DNA from: Candidatus Absconditabacteria bacterium
GTDB taxonomy: Bacteria; Patescibacteriota; Gracilibacteria; Absconditabacterales; Absconditicoccaceae
Assembly (NCBI GenBank): GCA_028685875.1
Contig: JAQUDD010000005.1
Span: forward strand, 29,117 to 93,116
Direction of reading: 5' to 3'
DNA: 64,000 nucleotides
Positions 52,872 through 63,466 of the stretch are shown here, one piece after another. The position numbers and the translations under genes are program-made. How positions within the stretch are numbered: the first letter of the stretch is position 1; every line of letters begins with the position of its first letter. The notes under the pieces are model-generated. The model did no database searches. It saw nothing but the letters and a program-made list of their open reading frames with translations, and was not told the DNA's origin.

Positions 52872-55800
52872 CTAATCGATTTTTACTTCTAATTTCTGAA
52901 GAGGTTGTTTTACAGCAATTTTATTCCTTGCTCTGATGAAGAGGGCTGATTTGATAATTTTACGTACTTCCGCGATTTCCTCCATAAGTTCTGGATTAAT
53001 ATATCTCTTGTTCATCATAGGTCGATACTGGAGATGAATAGATTCTTCATGCACATCTTCTTGAAATCCTGCCAAATTCAGCCACAAATGTTCAGTAATA
53101 AAAGGTGCAAAGGGAGCCAAAATGAGCAAATATTTTCTAAGTACTTCGTACAGTGTCGCATAGGCAGCATATTTATCTTGATCCATTCCATTCGCCCGGA
53201 ATCTTCTCCTTGATCTTCTTAGATATCGGTTGGTAAGTTTATCCATAAAATCCATAGCCGTCTTGGTTGCTTCGTCTAGGATATATCTTCCCAAGAAACC
53301 ATGCAGCTTGAGCATAGTTGCATGCAATTCAGAGAGAATCCATTTATCTAAATCATTAGTAATTTGATAACTAGAGATTTCAATAATTTCTGTATTGTCT
53401 AGGTGTTTGATCTCACTCTTATCTATCCCAAAAATCTGACCCCAGAGGGTAGTAAACGTTTCTCCATTGCCTATCATCAGAATTTTTTTTCCTTTATGTT
53501 GATTAAGGAGATCAAAATATGTTTGTACATCATCATTTGATGAGAAAGTAGAACTAAGAATTTCTACTTCTTTCCCTGCAAATTCTTTCACTACTCTTTG
53601 TGCAGCAAGAGCAGTTTTTTGTACTCTGAGAAGAGTATTTTCTATGATAATATCAGGATTCACTCTCAATACTTCTTCCCTAAACTTCTCACTTACAAGG
53701 CTTTGTTCACCTTCTTTAGTTAATACACAAGCTGCATTATCTTCCTGTTCAGGAACCCTTTCTGCTTCTGCATGTCTCATAAAAAAGAATTGTGTATCAT
53801 TATGCTTCCATCCATCAATCTTTGCATAGGTTTCAAAAAAGTTGTACACATTTTGGAGTGGGATTTGAAAATCCCTGAATGCCTGTTCAACACCTTTCTC
53901 TGTAAATCTCATAGGTTCTGCTCTCACCACAGGAGAGGAAAGGCAGTAGAGCCTGAAAGTATCTCCTCCTCGTTTTTCAATGAGTACTCTCGGATCAGGA
54001 TAGTTTTTCAGACTTTTAGACATCTTCTTCCCATCCTCTGCGAGCACCAGCCCATTTACCACAATATGTTTTGCTGCGTTTTTCCCCTTAATTGCATGTC
54101 CAAGTACATGAAGTGATCTAAATCGTCCTCTGGTTTGATCCAATCCTTCTGCGATAAAGTCTGCTGTGAAATCTTTGTTCTTATCTTCTATTTGCCCAAT
54201 ATAGTGATCTTGTCCAAACGGCATAGCTCCCGACTCAAACCAACAATCCATCACTTCAGGAATTCTCTTGTAGGTTTTCCCTTCTTTAACAAATCGGTAG
54301 GTATCTACATACGGTTTATGAAGATCTACCTCGGTATGTCTCTCATTATCTCGGTAGCGAGTGCTGATGGTTCCATTTTTTGGATAATGATTCTGTTTCT
54401 GAGTAAGATAATCAAAATCCTTAAACGCTTTTTTCTGTCCTACTACAGCACCACCGTGAGAAACGGTGATAATTGTTGCAGTTGGAAATCTACTACTAAT
54501 ATCCCTGATATATGAGGCATTTCTTGTATGAACCTGACTAATTGTTTCCTCCCCTAATGCTATCTGCATATCGATCTCTTGTCTAGTCGTACGCCCCTTT
54601 TCCACAATTTCATCTTGTTTTGATAGGAGGAGGGTATCCGTGATCCTAAAATCTACAAAGATAGTATTCCCAATCTCAAAAAGATATTCCTTATCATCAT
54701 CAGCAAGATATTGGATAATCATTTTTTTATTCCAAAGATCCTCATACTTCTTTACTACTTCCTGATAGTTTCTTTCGATAGTCTCTACTTCAGCTCAATA
54801 CTTCTCTTGTAGAAAAGGAAGAATACTTTGCCAAGCCCTTTTGAGAGGAGAGAGTACAATAACCAGATCTTGTTCTTCTCTGAGAGGAAGGAGTTGCTCT
54901 TTTATCTGTTCTGCGCTAGCGAGACCTTCCGCTGTAAGCTCAGCTTTCCCGAGTGAATCCCACTTACTCATTTCATTATATGTAGTTCTTCCATGACGAA
55001 TAAGAAGATGTTTCGTAATATTCTTTGATCCTTCCCTAGAAAGCTGATATATCTCCTCCAGTGTTCCTACAGAAAAACGATCCTCCTCATCTTCCACATT
55101 CTGCCAAATAGGAAGGGGAGAACCTCGGTATCTATTTCTCGCAATATTCCAATCTGGCGCAGTTTGTAATCCATTTACAAATCTGTTTTTCACCGATTCT
55201 GGGAAAAAATTGATTTGTTCAGCATCTTTCCAAGTTTGTGCATTCATCTGTTGTTCTCTGATGAATCGACTCGACATTGCTTTATTGATGAGAGGAGTAT
55301 GACATCTTCGGCAGTGAGGGTAGCTATGGGTAATACTTTCATTTTTTATTAATTTCCCTTCGGTTTTTAATCTCTCAATAATCTCTTTATTCACATCAAA
55401 GACAAATCTTCCAGCATAGTCATATACTTGTTTGTCAAATTCTCCAAACTCATTTACGGGAATGAAGAGCCATTCTAATGCTTTATCAGCAGGAAGGAGG
55501 TTTGCAACAGCTTTAAAGTCTTCTTCTCCAAAAGTTGGAGCGATATGCACGATTCCCGTTCCATCCTCGGTACTTACATAGTCGGCATTTATCACTTGAA
55601 AAAACTGATGTTTGAATTCATCAGAAATCTGACTCTTGGTAATATAGTCAAAGAGGGGAGTATAGTGTAGCCCTCTCAAATCTTTTCCCTTCAGTGTCCT
55701 GATGAGGAGATAATCTTCAACATTTTTATAATACTTGTTGAGCAAATTACTTGCAAGGAGGTAGTATTCTTTACTTGCAAAGTCATAGACAAGGCTATAC

Positions 55801-57017
55801 TCAATCTCTGCTCCCGCCGCGAGAAACATATTGCTTGGAAGTGTCCAAGGGGTTGTGGTCCGAGCAAGGACATTGATCGAAGCATTTTCAATATCTGTAG
55901 TATCTTCTCCCACTTTTTTACTTATTTGATTGATGTAATCATAGATATCATAAAATTGCCCTTTTATCTCTGCTTCTTGGTCTATGATAGCATTATTGAG
56001 AACTAAGGTAAATCCTAATGCTGTATCAGCCTTTTCTATCTTTACCCAGCAAGGTTGCTCATGTTTATCTGCTTCTTGATTCTTAATTTCTCCCTTTATG
56101 CTCACCTCATAAAAGTATCCAAGCCAGACTCCATTTGGGAGAATATATTTATTTGCTCAAATCAGACTAGTCTCAGTTATTTCCACCCCCAATTCTTCTT
56201 TAATCTCTCTCTTTAGTGTTTGTTCTGGAGTTTCTCCTTTATCCACTTTTCCTCCTGGTGCAACAAAAATATGCCTTTTGGTGTTGAAGATCTGGAAAAT
56301 TTCCCCTTTTTCATTTTTGATAATTGCTTTTACAAATTTAATACTTCCATCTTCTGTGTGTTCATGTTTTTGCATCAACGAACTTTGCGTAGCAGCAGGA
56401 TTGAGCTGAAACTTCACGGTAATTGCGTAATCTGTCTTATCTTCATATCCATCGGCTACTTCATTATTTGCCAGAGGAGTAGCACAGCTTGGACAGTATC
56501 GCTGCACTTTGAACCCTTTATATACGAGATTGTCCTTATAAATCTCACTGAAGCACCAAATCACGGATTCCATAAAATCCAGATCCATGGTGAAATAAGA
56601 ATTTTCGATATCTGCCCATCTCGCAGTATGATCAATGAACCATTTCCAGATATCATTCGTATCATTCACGTAGGCTCTACATTTTTCTACAAACGACTCA
56701 ATTCAGATTTTTTCTTCAATATCTCTTTTCCCATCAATTCCAAAGTCTTTTTCTACAGCTTTTTCTACCGGAAGCCCATGGCAGTCTCGTCCTCGTTTTC
56801 TCTTTACCTGGTATCCTCTCATCGTCATATATCTAGGAAAAACATCCTTGATAGCTCCCGCTAAAAGGTGACCATAATGGGGAGTCCCATTAGCAAAAGG
56901 AGGACCATCAAAAAATCTAAAAGGCATCTGAGGAGATCTTTCATCAATGGATCTCTGAAAGGTATTATCTTGTTTCCAAAATTTGAGGAGGGAATCCATA
57001 AGTTCTAAGTTGTTCAT
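52872..57017 (-). CDS. ileS: isoleucyl-tRNA synthetase with three inserted enzyme domains
   Basis: 1381 residues with three TGA codons. Class I core: FDGPPFANGTPHYGHLLAG (HIGH equivalent), CPSCATPLANNEV, TTTPWTLPSN editing region (~387), PEVMDCWFESGAMPFGQ, and KKMSKSLKN (~998). Three insertions are visible. A Nudix domain (~205-345) has a perfect box GGKVDKGETPEQTLKREIKE. A histidine phosphatase (~665-860) has RHGRT, SPLKRA and VSHGG. A second histidine-phosphatase-like domain (~1075-1215) has MRHAEAE and an LLRVQKTA segment, but IGNGE replaces the second His. The gene stops at AVKQPLQKLEVKID, missing the C-terminal domain, which is the separate gene at 24900. Confidence 0.95.
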
Positions 57018-57198
57018 TTCTGTTCTTCCAATGGGTAAAATTAAGAGATTCTTGCTATCTTTCTATATAGGAAACTTTAGCAGAATTTCAAGGAAATATC
57101 GCTTTTATAGGCAGATTTTTTCTTCTTGTTTTTTATTATGGTAAGAATACACTTACAAGTGTAAAAAGAGTGTTTTTTATCTTTTAATCGCTTATACC

Positions 57199-57831
57199 AT
57201 GAAAAAATTATTTTCCCTATCAGCAATGTTTGCCTTAGCGCTTTTCCTTACTGCATGTGGAACTACTCCGGTAGAACCAGAAGCTCCAGTGAATACAGGA
57301 GATATAGCAGAAGAATTTACTGGAGCAATAGAGACTCCAGTTCCAGAAGTATCTACTATTCTTGATGGAGAGACAAGCTATACCGTAGAAACAACCATCC
57401 TTCCTCAGGACTCTACTACAAGTATCGTAATATTCAAGGATGCTGAAGAAGTATTGAATATTACTGACGAAGGTTCATTCTTTGTTTCAGCTATAGTAGA
57501 TGGCTATGCTCTGATAGATTTTGGAACTTCTCCAGAACTTCGTCTTATAAGAGTGTATGATCTTAGGTCTAATGGAACATTGGTATTCTCTAGTAGTGTG
57601 TATGGAACAGATACTTCTCTATCAAATGGAGCAGTACAGTATACTATCGCATTGGGGGATGTTACAGGTTCTTATATTCAGGATATTGAGCTAGAACCTA
57701 GTCTCTGTTCTGATTATGAATCCTTAATTACTGACTTTGGAAATCTCTATTATTTGCAAAGACAGACCTATGATATTCCAACGCAAACTACCGCTAATCT
57801 TGGTGATGTGACTTGTGTAGGAGCGATGTAG
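57199..57831 (+). CDS. secreted lipoprotein, unknown function
   Basis: 210 residues. MKKLFSLSAMFALALFLTACGTT is a lipoprotein signal with lipobox LTAC. A short Pro/Glu linker (PVEPEAPVNTG) precedes a beta-rich, acidic domain. Two Cys near the C-terminus (SLCSDYES, DVTCVGAM) could form a disulfide. An inverted repeat ACACTT/AAGTGT at 57150-57163 lies upstream and may be an operator. No TGA. No family recognised. Confidence 0.8.
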   Translation: MKKLFSLSAMFALALFLTACGTTPVEPEAPVNTGDIAEEFTGAIETPVPEVSTILDGETSYTVETTILPQDSTTSIVIFKDAEEVLNITDEGSFFVSAIVDGYALIDFGTSPELRLIRVYDLRSNGTLVFSSSVYGTDTSLSNGAVQYTIALGDVTGSYIQDIELEPSLCSDYESLITDFGNLYYLQRQTYDIPTQTTANLGDVTCVGAM

Positions 57832-57856
57832 TATATCTTAGTATTTCCCTATATAC

Positions 57857-57890
57857 AAAAACACTGAAGTATTCCAGTGTTTTTTTATAA
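57857..57890 (+). terminator. terminator of the lipoprotein gene
   Basis: AAAACACTG/CCAGTGTTTT stem with T-run of seven. Confidence 0.8.
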
Positions 57891-57912
57891 ATGGAATCTA
57901 GATGTTTGGATG

Positions 57913-58200
57913 TTACTTCTCGTCTTTCTTCTGAAAAAAGAGGAGATAGAGGATAGGAAGAATTCCTACACTATTGATAATAAACATTGCAATAAACCGT
58001 CAGAGTTGTTTTTTTGTCCCCGCTTTTCGGAGTGCAATCCCTTTCCAAACAAATTCCCAAATAATAAGTGCTACGATTAGAGGGAGAAATCGTCCAAGAA
58101 TTTCTAAATTCCCTGCAAAGAGCTCTGCCCCGAGTTGTTCCGGGCTAGGAAAGCTGGTAGTAACAAGGATATCCCCAGTTTCCAAAAGAAGTGTTTCCAT
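57913..58200 (-). CDS. small membrane protein
   Basis: 95 residues with one TGA (KKQL-G-RFIAM). Two hydrophobic helices: ILGRFLPLIVALIIWEFVW and AMFIINSVGILPILYLLFF. It resembles the DUF5652-type small membrane proteins found in CPR genomes in size and layout (low certainty). Start at 58200, 35 nt after the LysRS stop codon on the same strand, so probably co-transcribed. Confidence 0.65.
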
Positions 58201-58235
58201 GGTAATAAGGTAAATATAAAAAGAAGATATATAGG

Positions 58236-59909
58236 TTATTCTTCATCAGTATCCTTCCCTTCATTTCTGGGTTTCATCAGAGGGAACATTACGACATCTC
58301 TCAGGTTATCTTGCTGGGTAAGAATGGCAAGGATTCTTTCTAGCCCCATCCCGAATCCTGACTGAGGAGGCATTCCATATTCCATCGCTTCTACAAAGGT
58401 ATCATCTCCACTAGTTGCCTCATCATCTCCTGCTGCCTCCGCTGCCGCTTGTTTATCAAAGTTTGCTTGCTGGAGTAAAGGATCTACTAATTCTGAATAA
58501 GCTTTACAGATTTCTCGTCCATTTACTAAAAGTTGAAACTGTTCTACAATTCCTGTATCTGTATCAGATACTCTAGCGAGAGGCTGCATGATTACAGGAT
58601 AATTGTAGATGAATGCAGGACCTAGAAGGGAAGGTCTTAGTACTTTTTTATACAAATAATCAATAAGTGTTACCGTACTCATATCCTCAATCCCTTCAAA
58701 GCTAATCCCTTTTGCTTCAATAGCTTTCCTGAGGGTGTCTGCGTCCTCCATTCCATATTTCGTAATATCAATTCCACTGGCTTCACTCACGCCTTTTGCA
58801 TAATCTATTCTCGCTCGTGGAGTGGTGAAATCTACTTCTTTCTCTATCCCATCCTTGTCTTTTACTTTCAGTCTTCTCTCCAATTTCATGCTATCAAAGA
58901 TATAGTCAAACATCTTCTCCGTAAATCTCATATTATCTTCATAGTTCCAGTAGACTGCATAGTGTTCTACTTGTGTGAATTCTTGCAAGTGTGAGGGATC
59001 ACTTCATTCATTCCTAAAATCCTGACCAATCTCAAAGACCTTTTCAAATCTTCCTACAGTTGCTTTCTTCAGGGAAGTTTCAAATGCGATTCTGAGATAT
59101 ACATCAATATCAAAGTCATTATGGTGGGTAATAAACGGTTTTGCAGCTGCACCACTTGCAGCATTATCCAGAATCGGAGTCTGAATTTCGATAAATCCTT
59201 CTTTGGTATAAAATTCTCTGAGTGTCTGATAAAACTTTGACTTAAAGAGAAATCTCTTATAGGTTTCAGGATTCATGGTCATATCAAGATATCTTTTTCT
59301 GTAGAGCTCCTCTTGGTCGCTCAATCCATGATATTTCTCTGGAAGTCCACGAATAGACTTAGAAAGAAAAGAAAATTCTGATACAAAAATCGTAAGTTCT
59401 CCTTTGTGAGTTTTAAATACTTCACCTTTTACTCCGATAAAGTCTCCCATATCTACCATCTTTTCCATAAATTTGTAGGCAGTCATCTCAGACCCTCCTT
59501 CTGAAGGAGGGGTAGGGGAGGTTCCTTCTCCACTCGAACCCCCTGACCCGCTTTGCGGGTCTTCCCCCTTCGTAAGCGGGATGCTTGTCTTAAGCTCTCC
59601 ATTAATTCTAAGCGAGCAATTATCTCTGTGAAACATCAATTGGATTTGTTCACTATGATCAAGTAATCTCGCAAAAGAAAGCTTCCCATGGGTACGATAG
59701 AGCGTTACTCTCCCAGCAGTACTTACCTGAATTTCAGGATGGGAAATAATCTCTTCACTATCTCTCAGTGTTTTATCTCCATATGCTTCAATAATCTGTG
59801 CGATAGCATGAGTTTTATCATAGCTCTGTGCAAAAGGGACCACTCCCATATTTCTCATCTTGGAAATCTTTTCAATACGAACATCTCTTTCAGAAAGTTG
59901 TTGATTCAT
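58236..59909 (-). CDS. lysS: lysyl-tRNA synthetase (class II) with in-frame repeat insertion
   Basis: 557 residues with one TGA. OB-fold anticodon-binding domain (GRVTLYRTHGKLSFARLLD, MGDFIGVKGEVFKTHKGELT), then class II motif 1 (LREFYTKEGFIEIQTPIL), motif 2 FEIGQDFRNEGSDPSH, where the invariant Gly of FRNEG is TGA (59004-59006), and motif 3 GFGMGLERILAIL. It charges tRNA-Lys. Inside the OB fold, after KTSIPLTKG, a ~33-residue Gly/Ser/Pro-rich segment (SGSGGSSGEGTSP, TPPSEGGSE) has no family counterpart and comes from a repeat (59487-59583). Confidence 0.96.
59487..59583. repeat. in-frame repeat element inside lysS
   Basis: Includes CCCTCCTTCTGAAGGAGGGG (hairpin), CACTCGAACCCCCTGA, and ACCCGCTTTGCGGGT (hairpin), followed by CCCTTCGTAAGCGGGAT. 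The CCACTCGAACCCCCTG and CTTnCGnAnGnGGGAT parts match the element in tex. Its length keeps the lysS frame open. Confidence 0.75.
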
Positions 59910-59995
59910 CTGTACAATTCTTGCATACTAAAACTAGCTCAATGTCTATTGTTTTTTTGTATTGTTTCAAGGGGAAGTGAGGAGTAATACTATAG

Positions 59996-61066
59996 CTATC
60001 CAAAAAACTCAATAATTTTTTCTCTCAACGCTGTATATTCTTGAGTCTGTACAATTTCCTGTTTCCACTCCCTACTATCAGGGATTCCCTTGATGTATTG
60101 AAAAAGAAATTTTCTAAATTCTACGATGCTACGTGGTGAAAAATCAGAGTTTTTTTGATATTCTGTAATCCTTTGTTCAATCCAACGCTCTGGAATGCAA
60201 ATTTTTTGCCCAATCTCTCCTTCACTTACTTCAATATATTCTTCAAAGTACTGATCACAAGCAATACTGAGATCTAAATGTCTAAGAACTGTCTCAAGCC
60301 TTTCTTCTTTAGTGGGAATATGAGGAGTAAAGATTCGCGGATTCCCGATTGCCCCTTGTCAAATCATGATTCCATCAACTGCATAGCTTTGCAGAAACTC
60401 TTGAGCTTGTTCATATCCACTGATTCCACCATTTCCAATGACTAGGCAATTTGGATTCCCTTGCTCTTTGATATGTTGCCTCGTTCTAGCAATATATTCC
60501 CAATCTGCCTCTCCTTGATAGAGCTGTTTCAAGGTTCTCCCGTGAAGAGAGATTTTACTACAATAAGGACTGATGTTTAGCAGAAATTCTTGCTGCTCTC
60601 TTTTATCTTCCTCATGTAGACCAGTTCTTGCTTTAATAGAAAAGGGGAGGGGAGTCTCAGCTTTCTGAGTTTCCTCATACAAACATTTGATAGTATCAAA
60701 GGTATCTTCTCTCTTCCTCATCATATCACTTCCTCCACCGACTTTCATCACGGTGGTACTTGGACACCCCGTGTTGAGTTCAATCCCAGAAAAAAGCTGA
60801 GCATATTCTTTTTGGATTTTCTTTGTAGCCTCAAGAAGGGTCGCTTTATTCCCCCCATAAATTTGTGCAATAGGTTTCTGGTCTGGAGTAGTGAGGAGAT
60901 GTTTGATGACTTTCCTCGGATTGATAAGAAAGCCATCTACATTCATAAATTCCGTCCAAAGCAAAAAAGAATCTGACTTGTGTCAGTATCTCTCAAAAAT
61001 TTCTTGGGTGAGTAGTCTGGTCGCACAGGTCGTAATCCCGTCCATAGGTGCAAAACAAAGTTGCAT
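59996..61066 (-). CDS. dus: tRNA-dihydrouridine synthase
   Basis: 356 residues with two TGA codons. Motifs: MQLCFAPMDGITTCATRLL (FMN-binding start), KPIAQIYGGN, GIELNTGCPSTTVMKVGGGSDMM (catalytic Cys in NxGCP), SIKARTGL, KISLHGRTLKQLYQGEADWE, and GIMIGQGAIGNPRIF, where the first Gly after IMI is TGA (60359-60361). The FMN enzyme reduces uridine in the D-loop of tRNA. The C-terminal ~100 residues are the family's helical RNA-binding domain. Gene start at 61066. It lies downstream of the cupredoxin gene. Confidence 0.93.
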
Positions 61067-61091
61067 AGTTGATATCTATTCGCTAAAAATA

Positions 61092-61511
61092 TTATTCAAT
61101 AATGACAGAAGCAAAAAAGGGAACATGCATCGCACAGAGAAATCTATAGCTTCATTTTTTCTTCGCATCTACTTTGAAGCTAATAGTTTCCCCTTTAATA
61201 AGTTCCCAGATGGTTTCATCAAGTCCCTCCAAATAGATCGTGCTCATGCATCCTAGTTCAGTATGATCTGAAAAAATATCAATTTGATAATATTTCCCCT
61301 GTTCAAGAATGACTTCTTTGGGTAAGAGCCCATGTTGTCTGCTAAACTCCATCTGAATACGTTCTCTTTCTGGTTCACTTATTCCTAGGTATATTTTTAA
61401 GCTTTCTTGATGCGCAAAAACCTGCACTACTCCAACAAGTACAACAAAGAGGAATGCAGAAATTCAGATGAACTTTTTATGTAGGCTCAAACTCTCTTTG
61501 AGTGTCTTCAT
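61092..61511 (-). CDS. cupredoxin-like membrane-anchored protein
   Basis: 139 residues with two TGA codons. An N-terminal helix (KKFIGISAFLFVVLVGVVQVF) is a signal anchor. The domain ends with KKKGSYRFLCAMHVPFFASV, the cupredoxin C-terminal motif (Cys-x2-His, with copper ligands); HTELGCMS is a possible first-His/Cys region. The TGA-encoded Gly in KKK-G-SYRF is the conserved Gly before the Cys. Such proteins carry copper or electrons outside the membrane. It is 28 nt downstream of a CsoR-type repressor. Confidence 0.83.
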
Positions 61512-61539
61512 TTCTTTACGCTAAAATACAAAATGCAGA

Positions 61540-61833
61540 TTATTTACTTTGTGCAGTTTTTACGATCGTTAAAACCTCTTGAACGATTCTCTCAATCTCT
61601 GCTTCATCATTAGCTTTTGCCGCATCTACAAAACAACAACTGAGATGACCTTCCAAAAGTTTGAGATTCGTAGACTTGAGTAATCCTATCACTGCAAGAT
61701 TCTGCTGAATAATATCAGTACAATACGCATCCTTCTCCACCATCTCAATAATCTTATCCAAAAGACTTCTCGATTTTTTAAGTGCAATAAGTACTTGTTT
61801 GTTATTTTCGTGGGTATTGCTGATCTTTGCCAT
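61540..61833 (-). CDS. CsoR/RcnR-family metal-sensing repressor
   Basis: 97 residues, no TGA. All-helical DUF156 fold: ALKKSRSLLDKIIEMVEKDAY, CTDIIQQNLAVIGLLKS, and HLSCCFVDA. The C-H-C metal-site residues are visible (YC at helix 2, H and C in HLSCC). CsoR binds Cu(I) and lets go of DNA. A second Cys follows the conserved one. It starts the unit containing the cupredoxin, so copper regulation is likely (inference). Start at MAKISN (61833), because upstream codons look like leader. Confidence 0.88.
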   Translation of the reverse strand: MAKISNTHENNKQVLIALKKSRSLLDKIIEMVEKDAYCTDIIQQNLAVIGLLKSTNLKLLEGHLSCCFVDAAKANDEAEIERIVQEVLTIVKTAQSK

Positions 61834-61844
61834 CACTTCTTCAA

Positions 61845-61880
61845 AAGAATAAAAATCCAACTACCTCCAGGAGAGGTAGC
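61845..61880 (-). terminator. terminator of murC
   Basis: CTACCTC/GAGGTAG stem on the minus strand followed by TTGGATTTTTATTC, 36 nt past the murC stop codon. Confidence 0.6.
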
Positions 61881-61916
61881 TTTGTTGTAAGCAATTCTAT
61901 ACTTTTTGCAAGAGTA

Positions 61917-63371
61917 TTAAAGGAGCTTCAAATACTTCCTCAGTGCAAAATCAATATCTCCAGCAGAATACACTACAATAATTTCCTCTTCTCCCGCTTT
62001 TTCAATGACTGCCTCCACTTGCTCAAATTTCGTTAAATAGTCGCTTCCCGTATGCTGTGCAAAAAGATGTCCCAAATCTTCCACCTGTTCCAAAGGTACA
62101 TTTTTTTTCTCTTCCTCCTGCAGAGCTCTGAATCTCTCCGCGAAGTCTTCAATCCTTTCCCTTGCGGCATAGATATCGTAAAGGTAGCTTTTTTCATAGG
62201 GCTGTAAAGCAGCGGGGAAGTCATGCCACCCTGCTAGGATTCTCTGCATCTGATGAGGCTGAAAAATTGCAATCAGTCTCTTGTCGGGAAATCTTTCTCT
62301 AAGTGCATGATATCCCACCTCAATACTTGATGCAACATGTCCATAATCACTAAAAATCTGAGCTCCCTTTTCTGTAGTCTTCAAATACTCCATTCTTCTC
62401 CAGATTCCTTTGAAAGTACAAATCCTTTCACGAATTTCCTCAGTTTTTTTGCCTTCTGTGAGATAATTCAGTGCTGCAGCGATAAGTGAAGCATTTTTTT
62501 GTTGATGTTTCCCCCAGAGATACTGAAAATCAACATGTTGCTCTTCCACAATAATCGTTTTTTCATGAGACAGAATCTTCTTGTCCGCCAAATCTGATAA
62601 GGTAAAGACCTTATCTTTTACTTTCCTAACCACTTCCTCAAAACAAGATTGATAGTCCTGCCAGTCTCTGAAATAATCCGTATGATCAAGCTCCATATTC
62701 GTAATAATTACCTCTTCCAAATCCAAATGCAAAAGATGTCTCTGATACTCACATGCCTCCACCAGAAACCAATATTTTTTCACAAGTGAGTAGTCAAGTT
62801 TCTTCCCCGAAAAAATATACTCAAAAATCTGTCTCAAATCTTGATGAAGAGAAACTTCATCCCCCTTCTGTTCCCCTGTTTTCCTATTTTCCTGTTTGTC
62901 TCCTCCCAACACATAACTCTTCCCTCCAAAATCAGGAACCAATGCTCCGACAATTCCGATCCCAAAATCTGGCAATACCTGCTTCGCAGCAAAAATTCCC
63001 ATCGCACTGCTACTTGATTTTCCATTCGTCCCAGCAAATCCAATCGTCCTAAAATATTTGCTCATCTCTCCCAAAAACTCAAAATAATTCCATATCATGA
63101 GGGGTTTGTGTGCTTCTTTCCTCAGTCTAAAAGCTTCCTGCACCTCACTACTTCCCTCTGCTGCAGAAGAATAGATCATCACATCATCAGCTTGTACTTG
63201 ATATTCTCCATGCGGAAAAATCCTTACACCTTGCTGTTCAAGGGCTTGGGTGATTTGCGATTGTTCCTTATTGATTCCAATGAGGTTGGTATAGCCAAGA
63301 TCGTGGAGAATCCCCACTAGGTTAGAAACTCCAGCACCTCCTGCACCCACAAAAACAATAGTTCCTTGCAT
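61917..63371 (-). CDS. murC: UDP-N-acetylmuramate--L-alanine ligase MurC
   Basis: 484 residues, no TGA. Motifs: VGAGGAGVSNLVGIL (UDP-binding), SSAAEGSSEVQ, the ATP-binding IGFAGTNGKSSSS, EACEYQRHLLHL, VIITNMELDHTDYF, FKGIWRRMEYL, and IFSDYGHVASSIEV, ending VVYSAGDIDFALRKYL. It adds L-Ala to UDP-MurNAc in peptidoglycan precursor synthesis. A short polar insert (GDKQENRKTGEQKGDE) is unlike the family and may be a low-complexity or repeat-derived addition. It is divergent from the repeat surface protein at 63637. Confidence 0.95.
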   Translation of the reverse strand: MQGTIVFVGAGGAGVSNLVGILHDLGYTNLIGINKEQSQITQALEQQGVRIFPHGEYQVQADDVMIYSSAAEGSSEVQEAFRLRKEAHKPLMIWNYFEFLGEMSKYFRTIGFAGTNGKSSSSAMGIFAAKQVLPDFGIGIVGALVPDFGGKSYVLGGDKQENRKTGEQKGDEVSLHQDLRQIFEYIFSGKKLDYSLVKKYWFLVEACEYQRHLLHLDLEEVIITNMELDHTDYFRDWQDYQSCFEEVVRKVKDKVFTLSDLADKKILSHEKTIIVEEQHVDFQYLWGKHQQKNASLIAAALNYLTEGKKTEEIRERICTFKGIWRRMEYLKTTEKGAQIFSDYGHVASSIEVGYHALRERFPDKRLIAIFQPHQMQRILAGWHDFPAALQPYEKSYLYDIYAARERIEDFAERFRALQEEEKKNVPLEQVEDLGHLFAQHTGSDYLTKFEQVEAVIEKAGEEEIIVVYSAGDIDFALRKYLKLL

Positions 63372-63418
63372 CCAAAAAAGCTGAAATAAATCAACTCTAG
63401 AATAGCTATTATTCTCAG

Positions 63419-63466
63419 GAAAACAAGAAAAGATGGAACCCCTCCATAGAAAACAAGAAAAGATGG
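63419..63466. repeat. two direct copies of an 18-bp sequence
   Basis: GAAAACAAGAAAAGATGG occurs exactly at 63419-63436 and 63449-63466, 30 bp apart, in the divergent murC/surface-protein region. Confidence 0.7.
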
